A stretch of DNA of 45,125 bases, taken from Pseudomonadota bacterium (lineage in GTDB: Bacteria; Pseudomonadota; Alphaproteobacteria; Acetobacterales; Acetobacteraceae). The notes beneath the pieces are model-generated. The model was not told the origin of the DNA. It made no database searches and was given only the letters and a program-made list of their open reading frames with translations. A program made the position numbers and the translations under genes. The stretch lies in the NCBI GenBank assembly GCA_021847995.1, contig JAJZNE010000141.1:1-45125 (forward strand). The letters are read 5' to 3'. Positions within the stretch are counted from its first letter, which is position 1; every line of letters begins with the position of its first letter. Below, piece after piece: positions 7,805-14,588 of the stretch.

Positions 7805-9427
7805 CTAGGCCATCAGCTCGGCCGCCAGGCGCGGCGCCGGCACGGTGCCGCGTACGCAGTCGCTGGCGCGCTCGGCGATCATCATGGTCGGCGCGTTGGT
7901 GTTGGAGCTGACCACGCTCGGCATCACCGAACTGTCGCAGACCCGCAACCCCTCCAGCCCGCGCACGCGCAGCATCGGATCGACCACCGCGAGCGCGTCG
8001 CTGCCCATGCGGCAGGCTCCGCTCGGATGATAGCCGGTGCGGCCGGCGGCACGCACGAAGGCGGCAAGATCGGCCCCCGGTCCGGGCAGGTGCTCGCGCT
8101 TGACATAGCGGCGGAATGCCGCCTGGGCCATGATCTCCCGCATCCGTGCGACACCCTCCAGCGTCAGGCGCAGATCGCCCGGCTCGGCGAGGAAATTCGG
8201 GTCGATCGCGGGCTTCAGCCGCGGGTCGGCGCCGCGCAGACGGAGGGTGCCGCGGCTCTCCGGCCGCAGCACATAGGCGTTGATCATGCAGCCGTTGCGC
8301 GTCGGCAGTTTCGGGAACCCGTCCGGCACGCCGGCGCCGGCGACGAAATGCAGTTGCGTGTCCGGCTCCGCGGCCGCCGGATCGACCCGCAGGAACGCGC
8401 CCCCCTCGACGATGTTCGAGCGTGCCGGGCCGCGCCGCAGCAGCACATACTGCGCCGCCGCCAGCGCCTTCCAGTGCCGCCGCTGATAGCGGTCGAGTCC
8501 GTAAGCGCCGGTCAGTTCGTAGGTAAGATCGATCGTGTAATGGTCATGGAGATTGGTTCCGACGCCGGGCAGGTCGTGCATCACCTCGACGCCGGCCGCC
8601 CGCAGATGATCGGCCGGTCCGATGCCGGACAGCAGCAGCAGATGCGGCGAGCCGACGCCGCCCGCGGTGACGATCACCTCCGTCGTTGCCCGTGCCTCGG
8701 TCAGCACGCCGTTCCGCGCGAAGGCGACGCCGACCGCCCGGTGATGGGCGAGCAGGATGCGATGGACGCGGCAGCCGGTGAGCACGTCCAGGTTCGCCCT
8801 TGCCCGCGCCGGCGCCAGATAGCCGACGGCGGCGGAGCAGCGGCGGCCATGCCGCCCGGTGGTCTGATAGACGCCCGCCCCTTCCTGGCGCGCGCCGTTG
8901 AAATCCTCGTTCGGCGGAAGGCCGGCCTCCACGCAGGCCTGCACGAACACGCGGGTCAGCCGGTTGGCCCGCTTGCCGGTGACGCCGAGCGGACCGCCGT
9001 GTCCGTGCCAGGGTGGCCCGAACGTGTCGTTGTCCTCCATGCGCAGGAAATAGGGCAGCACCTCCGCGAACGACCAGCCGGGGCATCCTTCCGCGAAGGC
9101 CCAGCGGTCGTAATCCTGCCTGGTCCCGCGCGTGAACACCTGGGCGTTGATCGATCCGCCGCCGCCCAGCACCCGCGCCTGCGTGTACGGCATCTCGCGC
9201 CCGGCGGCGTGGCGCTGCGCCACGGTGCGATAGCCCCAGTCCACCGGCGCCGGGTCCATCACGAAGTAGCCGGCGGGGACATGGATGAACGGGCTGCGGT
9301 CGGGTGGTCCCGCCTCCAGCAGCAGCACCCGGCAGGCCGGCTGCTCGCTCAGCCGCGCCGCCAGCACGCAGCCGGCGCTGCCGCCGCCGACCACGATCAC
9401 GTCGTATTCCAACCGCTCCGCCTGCAT
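7805..9427 (-). CDS. GMC family FAD-dependent oxidoreductase (choline/alcohol dehydrogenase type)
   Basis: 540 residues, the normal size for the choline-dehydrogenase branch of GMC flavoproteins. The FAD-binding GGGSAG is at residues 14-19, followed by LLLEAGPPDRS and RVLGGGGSINAQVFTRG (GMC signature 1). Near the C-terminus GYHPSGACRMG carries the active-site His, and SSNTNAPTMMIAERASD the second conserved catalytic position (Asn) and FAD contacts. It oxidises an alcohol to an aldehyde; the substrate is unknown. ATG 9427 was chosen because the FAD fold starts eight residues later; upstream in-frame sequence belongs to the shadow of the neighbouring dehydrogenase. Confidence 0.9.
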   Translation of the reverse strand: MQAERLEYDVIVVGGGSAGCVLAARLSEQPACRVLLLEAGPPDRSPFIHVPAGYFVMDPAPVDWGYRTVAQRHAAGREMPYTQARVLGGGGSINAQVFTRGTRQDYDRWAFAEGCPGWSFAEVLPYFLRMEDNDTFGPPWHGHGGPLGVTGKRANRLTRVFVQACVEAGLPPNEDFNGARQEGAGVYQTTGRHGRRCSAAVGYLAPARARANLDVLTGCRVHRILLAHHRAVGVAFARNGVLTEARATTEVIVTAGGVGSPHLLLLSGIGPADHLRAAGVEVMHDLPGVGTNLHDHYTIDLTYELTGAYGLDRYQRRHWKALAAAQYVLLRRGPARSNIVEGGAFLRVDPAAAEPDTQLHFVAGAGVPDGFPKLPTRNGCMINAYVLRPESRGTLRLRGADPRLKPAIDPNFLAEPGDLRLTLEGVARMREIMAQAAFRRYVKREHLPGPGADLAAFVRAAGRTGYHPSGACRMGSDALAVVDPMLRVRGLEGLRVCDSSVMPSVVSSNTNAPTMMIAERASDCVRGTVPAPRLAAELMA

Positions 9428-9530
9428 GCGCACCTGTCCGCCGATGGCGGCCGCACTCTGCGCGGGGCGGCACCCGCGGCTCAACCGCCGCGCCCGTTGC
9501 GCGCCGTCACGATCGCGCGGGCGGCTTGCC

Positions 9531-10493
9531 TCAGCGCACCAGATTGGCCGGCGTGCGGCCCTCCAGCACCGCGGCAATGCCGTCCAGCGCCAGGTGGCCC
9601 ATCGCATCGCGGGTCTCCACCGTGGCGCTGCCGAGATGCGGCAGCAGCACGACATTCTCGAGCGCCGGATAGCCGGGGTTGAGCGCCGGCTCGCCCTCGT
9701 ACACGTCGAGCCCGGCAAACCCGACCTGCCCGCTTTGCAGCGCCCCGATCAGGGCGGCGTCGTCGATCAGGGTACCGCGGGCGGCGTTGACCACCACCGC
9801 ACCGCGCGGCAGTTGCGCGATCCGCTCGGCATTCAGCCAATGCCGCGTCGCCGCCCCGCCGGGGGCATTCAGCGACAGCACCTCGCTCGCCGCCAGGAAG
9901 CTCGCGTCCTCCTCGTGCCAGGTGGCGCCGCCCTCCAGCGCCTCCGGCAGGCGGGCCACGTCGCGGTAGTGCACCGACATGCCGAACGCCTGCGCCATCC
10001 GCGCGAGTTCCCGCCCGATCCGCCCCATGCCGAAAATGCCGAGGCGGCGGCCATGGACCAGCGTGCCCAGCAATTGCGTCGGTGCCCAGCCCTGCCAGGT
10101 GCCGCTGCGCACCAGCCGCTCGCCCTCGCCGGCGCGCCGGCTTGCGGCGAGGATCAGCAGCATGGCGCATTCGGCGGTCGCCACCGACAGCACGTCGGGC
10201 GTGTTGACCACCGGCAGGTTGCGCACGCGGCAGGCGCCGAGGTCGATATGGTCGAAGCCGACCGAGAAGGTGCCGATCACCCTCACCGTCGCCGGCAGCG
10301 CACCGATGGTCGCGGCATCCAGCTTCTCCGCCGGGCAGCACAGCACCGCATCGGCCCCCTGAGCGAGCCGCAGGATGTCGGCGCCGGTGCGCGGCGCATC
10401 CTCGGGGTTGAGGCGGGCGTCGTATTCCGCGGCGGCGCGCGCCTCCACCGCCGGCGGCAACCGGCGCGTCACCAGCAGCACAGGCTTGGCCAT
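9531..10493 (-). CDS. D-2-hydroxyacid dehydrogenase (GhrB/glycerate dehydrogenase-like), copy 2
   Basis: 320-residue NAD(P)-dependent D-isomer-specific 2-hydroxyacid dehydrogenase. The nucleotide-binding motif is GMGRIG, the catalytic Arg is in NAARGTLIDD, the Glu in DVYEGEPAL, and the His in LLPHLGSAT. These motifs group it with glyoxylate/hydroxypyruvate reductases and glycerate dehydrogenases; the direction and substrate in the cell are not determinable here. It lies 12 bp downstream of a paralogue with the same motif set and upstream of a GMC oxidoreductase on the same strand, so the three probably form one transcript. Confidence 0.88.
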   Translation of the reverse strand: MAKPVLLVTRRLPPAVEARAAAEYDARLNPEDAPRTGADILRLAQGADAVLCCPAEKLDAATIGALPATVRVIGTFSVGFDHIDLGACRVRNLPVVNTPDVLSVATAECAMLLILAASRRAGEGERLVRSGTWQGWAPTQLLGTLVHGRRLGIFGMGRIGRELARMAQAFGMSVHYRDVARLPEALEGGATWHEEDASFLAASEVLSLNAPGGAATRHWLNAERIAQLPRGAVVVNAARGTLIDDAALIGALQSGQVGFAGLDVYEGEPALNPGYPALENVVLLPHLGSATVETRDAMGHLALDGIAAVLEGRTPANLVR

Positions 10494-10505
10494 GTCGTAG
10501 ATCCT

Positions 10506-11471
10506 TCAGGTCCAGAGCGGGTCGATCGGCTTGCCGCCGCCGAGCACGGCGGCAATGTTGTCGAGCGCGCGCATGCCCATCGCCGTGCGCGTCTCGATCG
10601 TCGCGCTGCCCATGTGCGGCAGCAGGAACGTGTTCGGCAGCGCCGCGAGTCGCAGGTCGAACGCCGGCTCGTTCTTGTACACGTCGAGGCCGGCGGCGAA
10701 CAGATGCCCCGATTGCAGCGCCGCGATCAGCGCCTCCTCGTCCACCAGGCCGCCGCGCGAGGCGTTGACGAACACCGCGCCCCGCGGCAGCAGCGCGAAG
10801 GTATCGGCGTTCATCAGGTCGGCCGTGGCCGGCCCGCCGCGGGCGTGCAGCGTCAGGATGTCGCACTGCGGCAGCATCTCCCGCAGATCGGCGAAAAAGG
10901 TCGCCCCCTGCTCGATCGCGGGCGGCGCGCGGCGCGGGCCGGTGTAGAGGATGCGCATGCCGAAGCCGCGCGCGCGCTGCGCCACCGCCTGGCCGATGCG
11001 CCCGAAGCCGACGATGCCGATCCGCTTGCCGGCCACCTGCACGCCCAGCATCTCACCGAGACCATAGCCGCGCCGCCAGCCGCTGCGCATGATCGTGTCG
11101 TATTCATGGGCACGCCGGCAGGCACCGAGGATCAGCAGCAATGTCAGGTCGGCGGTGCAGTCGGTCAGCACGTCGGGCGTGTTGGTCACCTTCAGGCCGC
11201 GCGCCCGCGCCGCCGCGACATCGATATGCTCGAATCCGACCGAGCAGGTCGCGGCGATGCGCACATGGTCGGGCAGCCGCGCGATCACGTCGGCGCCGAA
11301 CTTCAGGTGCGACGTGATCAGCAGCGCATCGGCCCTGGTCGCGCGCACCTGGTTCAGCATCTCGTCGGCATCCATGTCGCGGCCCTCCGGCCACGGACAG
11401 TCGAACTCGGCGCGGATGCGATCGGCGACCGGGGCCGGCATCTGGCGGCTGACGATCAGGCGCGGCGTCAT
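10506..11471 (-). CDS. D-2-hydroxyacid dehydrogenase (GhrB/glycerate dehydrogenase-like), copy 1
   Basis: 321-residue paralogue of the next gene, with nucleotide motif GFGRIG, Arg in NASRGGLVDE, Glu in DVYKNEPAF and His in LLPHMGSAT. ATG 11471 is supported by GGAGGGG about 8-11 bases upstream and by the fold starting directly (PRLIVSRQMP). An in-frame ATG at 11504 would add 11 residues but has no better ribosome site. The pair looks like a diverged tandem duplication, possibly with different substrate ranges. It diverges from the M20 amidohydrolase gene across a 105-bp promoter region. Confidence 0.88.
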   Translation of the reverse strand: MTPRLIVSRQMPAPVADRIRAEFDCPWPEGRDMDADEMLNQVRATRADALLITSHLKFGADVIARLPDHVRIAATCSVGFEHIDVAAARARGLKVTNTPDVLTDCTADLTLLLILGACRRAHEYDTIMRSGWRRGYGLGEMLGVQVAGKRIGIVGFGRIGQAVAQRARGFGMRILYTGPRRAPPAIEQGATFFADLREMLPQCDILTLHARGGPATADLMNADTFALLPRGAVFVNASRGGLVDEEALIAALQSGHLFAAGLDVYKNEPAFDLRLAALPNTFLLPHMGSATIETRTAMGMRALDNIAAVLGGGKPIDPLWT

Positions 11472-11576
11472 GCGGGCAGGCCCCTCCAGTGTGGTGAGCA
11501 CCATGATGACCGTGCCGGCCCGGTTGCGGAAGGGGCGGTCGTGCGCCACGCTGCCCTGCCCCGGCGGAGAGACGCG

Positions 11577-12851
11577 ATGCGCCCGAACGTAACCCCCGAC
11601 ACCGATCTCGCCCGGCGCCTGTTCGCCGCCCTGCGCGCCGCGACCGCCGACGGGGAGGGGGTGACGCGCGACGCCTATGGCGCGGGCGAGCGGGCGGCGC
11701 ACGCGATCGTGCGCAGTGCGGCGCTGACGCTCGGGCTGGAGACGGCGACCGACGCCGCCGGGAACCTGCTGATGACCCTGCCGGGCGAGGATCGGGCGGC
11801 GCCGGTGCTGGTGATCGGCAGCCATCTCGACTCGGTGCGCAACGGCGGCAATTTCGACGGGGCGGCGGGCGTGCTGGCGGGGCTCGCCACCCTGGCCGGC
11901 ATGCGCGCGGCGGGCCTGCGCCCTGGTCGCGACGTGACGGTGCTGGCGGCCCGCGCCGAGGAGAGCGGGGCCTGGTTCCCGACCGGCTTCCCCGGCAGCC
12001 GCGCGGCACTCGGCCGTCTGTCGCCGGCCGCACTCGCGGCACGCCGGCTCGACACCGGCCGCACCCTCGCCGCGCACATGGCCGAGGAGGGATTCGATCC
12101 CGAAGCGGTGCGCACCGGCGCCTGCCTTCTGCCGCCGGCGCGCGTCGGCGCCTATCTGGAGCTGCACATCGAGCAGGGGCCGGTTCTCGACGCCGCGGGC
12201 ATCCCGGTCGGCATCGTCACCGCCATCCCCGGCTCGCGCCGGCTGCGCGACGCGCGCGTGACCGGCGAATACAATCATTCCGGCGCCACTCCCCGCCGCT
12301 TCCGCCGCGACGCCGCGATCGCGCTGGCCGAACTCGCGTTCCGGCTGGATGAGGCATGGGCGGAGATGGAGGCGACGGGCCACGCCCTGGTCTGCACCTT
12401 CTGCGTGCTGGCGACGACCGCGGATGCCGGCTTCACCAAGATCCCGGGCGAGGCGCGCTTTCAGCTCGACGTGCGCAGCGTGACCACGGCGAGCATCGAT
12501 CGCCTCTATGCGACGCTCGATCGCCTGGTCGCGGAGATCGCCGCAAGGCGTGGCGTGCGCTTCGACCTGGGAACGCCGATCGGGAGCGCGCCGGCACCGA
12601 TGGACGGCGGCGTGCAGGCGGCGCTGGCGCGGGCGGCCGATGCGCTTGGCGTGAAGTGGCGCACGATGCCGAGCGGCGGCGGCCACGACGCGGTTTCCTT
12701 CGCCGAGGCAGGCGTGCCTTCGGGCATGCTGTTCGTGCGCAACCAGAACGGCAGCCACAACCCGCAGGAGGCGATGCGCGACGAGGATTTCGCCGCCGCC
12801 GCCACGGTGGTGACGCAGTGGGCGGTGGCGCAGAGTGGGATCGGCGACTGA
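11577..12851 (+). CDS. M20-family amidohydrolase (N-carbamoyl-L-amino acid hydrolase/allantoate amidohydrolase type)
   Basis: A 424-residue zinc amidohydrolase. Metal-ligand positions of the family are visible in order: His in GSHLDSV, Asp in NFDGAAGVL, Glu-Glu in RAEESGAWF, His in ELHIEQGPVL and His in NQNGSHNPQEAM. The dimerisation (lid) domain lies in the middle, with GEYNHSGATP where related enzymes have GxxxHAGTTP. It would release ammonia and CO2 from an N-carbamoyl or ureido substrate; which one is unknown. The ATG follows CGGAGAG at normal distance. Being next to a nucleoside hydrolase and hydroxyacid dehydrogenases fits purine or pyrimidine salvage, but this is only context. Confidence 0.88.
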   Translation: MRPNVTPDTDLARRLFAALRAATADGEGVTRDAYGAGERAAHAIVRSAALTLGLETATDAAGNLLMTLPGEDRAAPVLVIGSHLDSVRNGGNFDGAAGVLAGLATLAGMRAAGLRPGRDVTVLAARAEESGAWFPTGFPGSRAALGRLSPAALAARRLDTGRTLAAHMAEEGFDPEAVRTGACLLPPARVGAYLELHIEQGPVLDAAGIPVGIVTAIPGSRRLRDARVTGEYNHSGATPRRFRRDAAIALAELAFRLDEAWAEMEATGHALVCTFCVLATTADAGFTKIPGEARFQLDVRSVTTASIDRLYATLDRLVAEIAARRGVRFDLGTPIGSAPAPMDGGVQAALARAADALGVKWRTMPSGGGHDAVSFAEAGVPSGMLFVRNQNGSHNPQEAMRDEDFAAAATVVTQWAVAQSGIGD

Positions 12852-12866
12852 CGTTCGGCCGCGTAC

Positions 12867-13279
12867 CTATCCGCGCGCGGCACCGCGCGGCTGGCCGCCC
12901 TTCGTGCCGTTGCCGCGCGCGGCCTCGGCCTTCGCCGGCGAGGTCGCCTGTCCGGCACGACGGGCCATGAACGCCTGCGTTCCGAACCGGCCCGCGAGCA
13001 GGCCGGGGACGGAAAGATCGGCGTCCAGCGCTTCCCAATGCAGCCCGTACCCGGTCCCGGGCATTTCCACCGCCGCAAGCTGATCGTCCGTCGCGGCCTC
13101 AAGTCCCTGCGCGAGGCGTGCCGGGAAGGCGAAGGTACAGCCGTTGGTCAGATCGACGATGATCCGGCCGCTGCCCGGTCGTAGCGGGCGGTCGCTGCCC
13201 GCGGCTCGGCGCGGCTGGCATCGCCGCCACGCCGCCGGGCGGCATCGATCTCGGCGTCAGGTATCGCTATCGGGCTCAT
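12867..13279 (-). pseudogene. DUF2442 domain protein, broken by a one-base frameshift
   Basis: The first part (ATG 13279) reads MSPIAIPDAEIDAARRRG...ATARYDR and then runs into a stop. The second part, in the next frame, reads GSGRIIVDLTNGCTFAFPAR, then GYGLHWEALDADLSVPGLLAG, and ends at 12867; this is the DUF2442 core. Restoring one G in the GGG run at about 13174-13180 (minus-strand CGGGC to CGGGGC) joins them as ARYDRGSGRIIVDL and gives a 137-residue protein of normal family length. The second half has no ATG or GTG start before GTG 13070, deep inside the domain. DUF2442 proteins are small, of unknown function and often encoded with a DUF4160 partner. A homopolymer sequencing error is the main alternative to true decay. 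Confidence 0.75.
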
Positions 13280-13403
13280 GGATTTCCTTCCAGCGACTCA
13301 GGAGAAGCGTGCGTTGCGCCGACACGATGTCGAGCGCGCGCCGGACATCTGCCCGCGTCAATCCGTCCATCCACACGAGTTTACGCGTCGGTATGGACGG
13401 CGC
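13257..13403 (-). pseudogene. Fragment resembling the C-terminus of a DUF4160 protein
   Basis: An open stretch of 48 codons between the prfB stop and the DUF2442 start. It reads KLVWMDGLTRADVRRALDIV followed by SAQRTLLLSRWKEIHEPDSD. The pattern of a helix ending in LLxxWxEIHEP is like the C-terminal end of DUF4160 proteins, and its stop overlaps the DUF2442 ATG by about 20 bp, the usual arrangement of the pair. The whole N-terminal half of such a protein is absent, since prfB ends only 29 bp upstream of the open stretch. A short peptide from GTG 13376 or ATG 13370 (about 38 residues) is possible but has no clear ribosome site. The family assignment is tentative. Confidence 0.38.
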
Positions 13404-13431
13404 TCAAGGCACCCTCCGCCAGGCGCCCCCG

Positions 13432-14563
13432 CTACTCCGCCTGCGCGCTCGCCGCGCTTCGCGTGGCACCGACGCGGGCGGCCAGGGCGGCGGCCATGAA
13501 GGCATCCAGATCGCCGTCCAGCACCGCACCCGGGTTGCCCCGCTCCACGCCGGTGCGCAGATCCTTCACCATCTGGTACGGTGCCAGCACGTAGCTGCGG
13601 ATCTGGTGGCCCCAGCCGATCTCGGTCTTGGCATTCTCCTCGGCCGCCGCCGCTGCCTCGCGCTTCTGGAGTTCCGCCTCATAGAGCCGGGCGCGCAGCA
13701 TCCCCATCGCGGTCGCGCGGTTGCGGTGCTGGCTGCGGTCGGTCTGGCAGGCGACCACGATCCCGGTCGGCAGATGCGTGATGCGGATGGCGCTTTCCGT
13801 CTTGTTGACGTGCTGGCCGCCGGCGCCCGACGACCGGTAGGTGTCCACTTTCAGATCGGCCTCGTTGATCTCCACCTCGATCGTGTCGTCGATCACCGGA
13901 TAGACCCAGACGCTGGCGAAGCTGGTCTGCCGCCGTGCCGCCGCATCGAACGGGCTGATCCGCACCAGCCGGTGCACCCCCGCCTCCGTCTTCAGCCAGC
14001 CATAGGCGTTGGCGCCGGACACCTGCAACGTCACCGATTTGAGGCCGGCCTGCTCGCCCTCGCTTTCCTCGATCACCTGCACCTTGTAGCCGCGCTGCTC
14101 GGCCCAGCGCGTGTACATGCGCATCAGCATTTCAGCCCAGTCCTGCGCCTCGGTGCCGCCGGCGCCGGCGTTGATCTCGACGAAGGCGTCGTTGCCGTCG
14201 GCCTCGCCGGACAGCAGGCTCTCGATCTCCCGCCGCTTCGCCTCCGCGGCGAGGCGCCGCAGCGTCGCCACGCCGTCGGCCACCATCGCCGCATCGCCCT
14301 CGGCTTCGGCGAGCGCGATCAGTTCCGCCGTGTCATCGGCTTCGCGGGTGAGCGCGCGAACGGCATCGACCGCGCCGGCCAGCCGGTTGCGTTCGCGCAT
14401 CACGCTCTGCGCCTGCGTAGGATTGGTCCAGAGGCCCGGATCCTCGGCGCGGGCGTTCAGCTCATCGAGTCGGGCAAGGGCGGCATCCCAGTCAAAGATG
14501 CCTCCTCAGCAGCGCCACGGACTGCCTGATCTGCTCGATGAGAGAGTCGGATTCGCTGGACAT
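13432..14563 (-). CDS. prfB: Peptide chain release factor 2 (with programmed +1 frameshift)
   Basis: RF2 recognises UGA and UAA stop codons and triggers peptide release. The gene is read in two frames: ATG 14563 starts a 23-codon zero frame ([15 protein letters not shown]...RRHL) ending at an in-frame TGA (14494-14492), after which the +1 frame continues as [20 protein letters not shown] and on to 13432. The joined product is 376 residues (E. coli RF2 is 365). The stop-recognition tripeptide SPF is at residues 203-205 (RISPFD) and the catalytic GGQ at 248-250 ([10 protein letters not shown]), both at the expected places. It lies 25 bp downstream of mrcA on the same strand, the common alphaproteobacterial arrangement. 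Confidence 0.95.
14491..14506 (-). promoter_or_regulatory. prfB +1 programmed frameshift site
   Basis: Read on the minus strand this is AGGAGGCATCTTTGAC: a Shine-Dalgarno-like AGGAGG, one codon, then the slippery CTT followed by the in-frame stop TGA and a C. The spacing equals that of the E. coli site (AGGGGGTATCTTTGAC). Low RF2 makes the ribosome pause at TGA and slip forward one base, so RF2 autoregulates its own synthesis. Confidence 0.93.
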
Positions 14564-14588
14564 GGTCTTTCCCACAGCAAGGGGCGGC

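Noticed and set aside
10506-12758. A 750-residue dehydrogenase fusion
   Set aside because: The upstream half is antisense to the M20 gene; the dehydrogenase starts at 11471 after a good ribosome site.
13144-14529. A 461-residue plus-strand open frame across the DUF2442/prfB region
   Set aside because: It is antisense to prfB, whose motifs and frameshift site are unambiguous.
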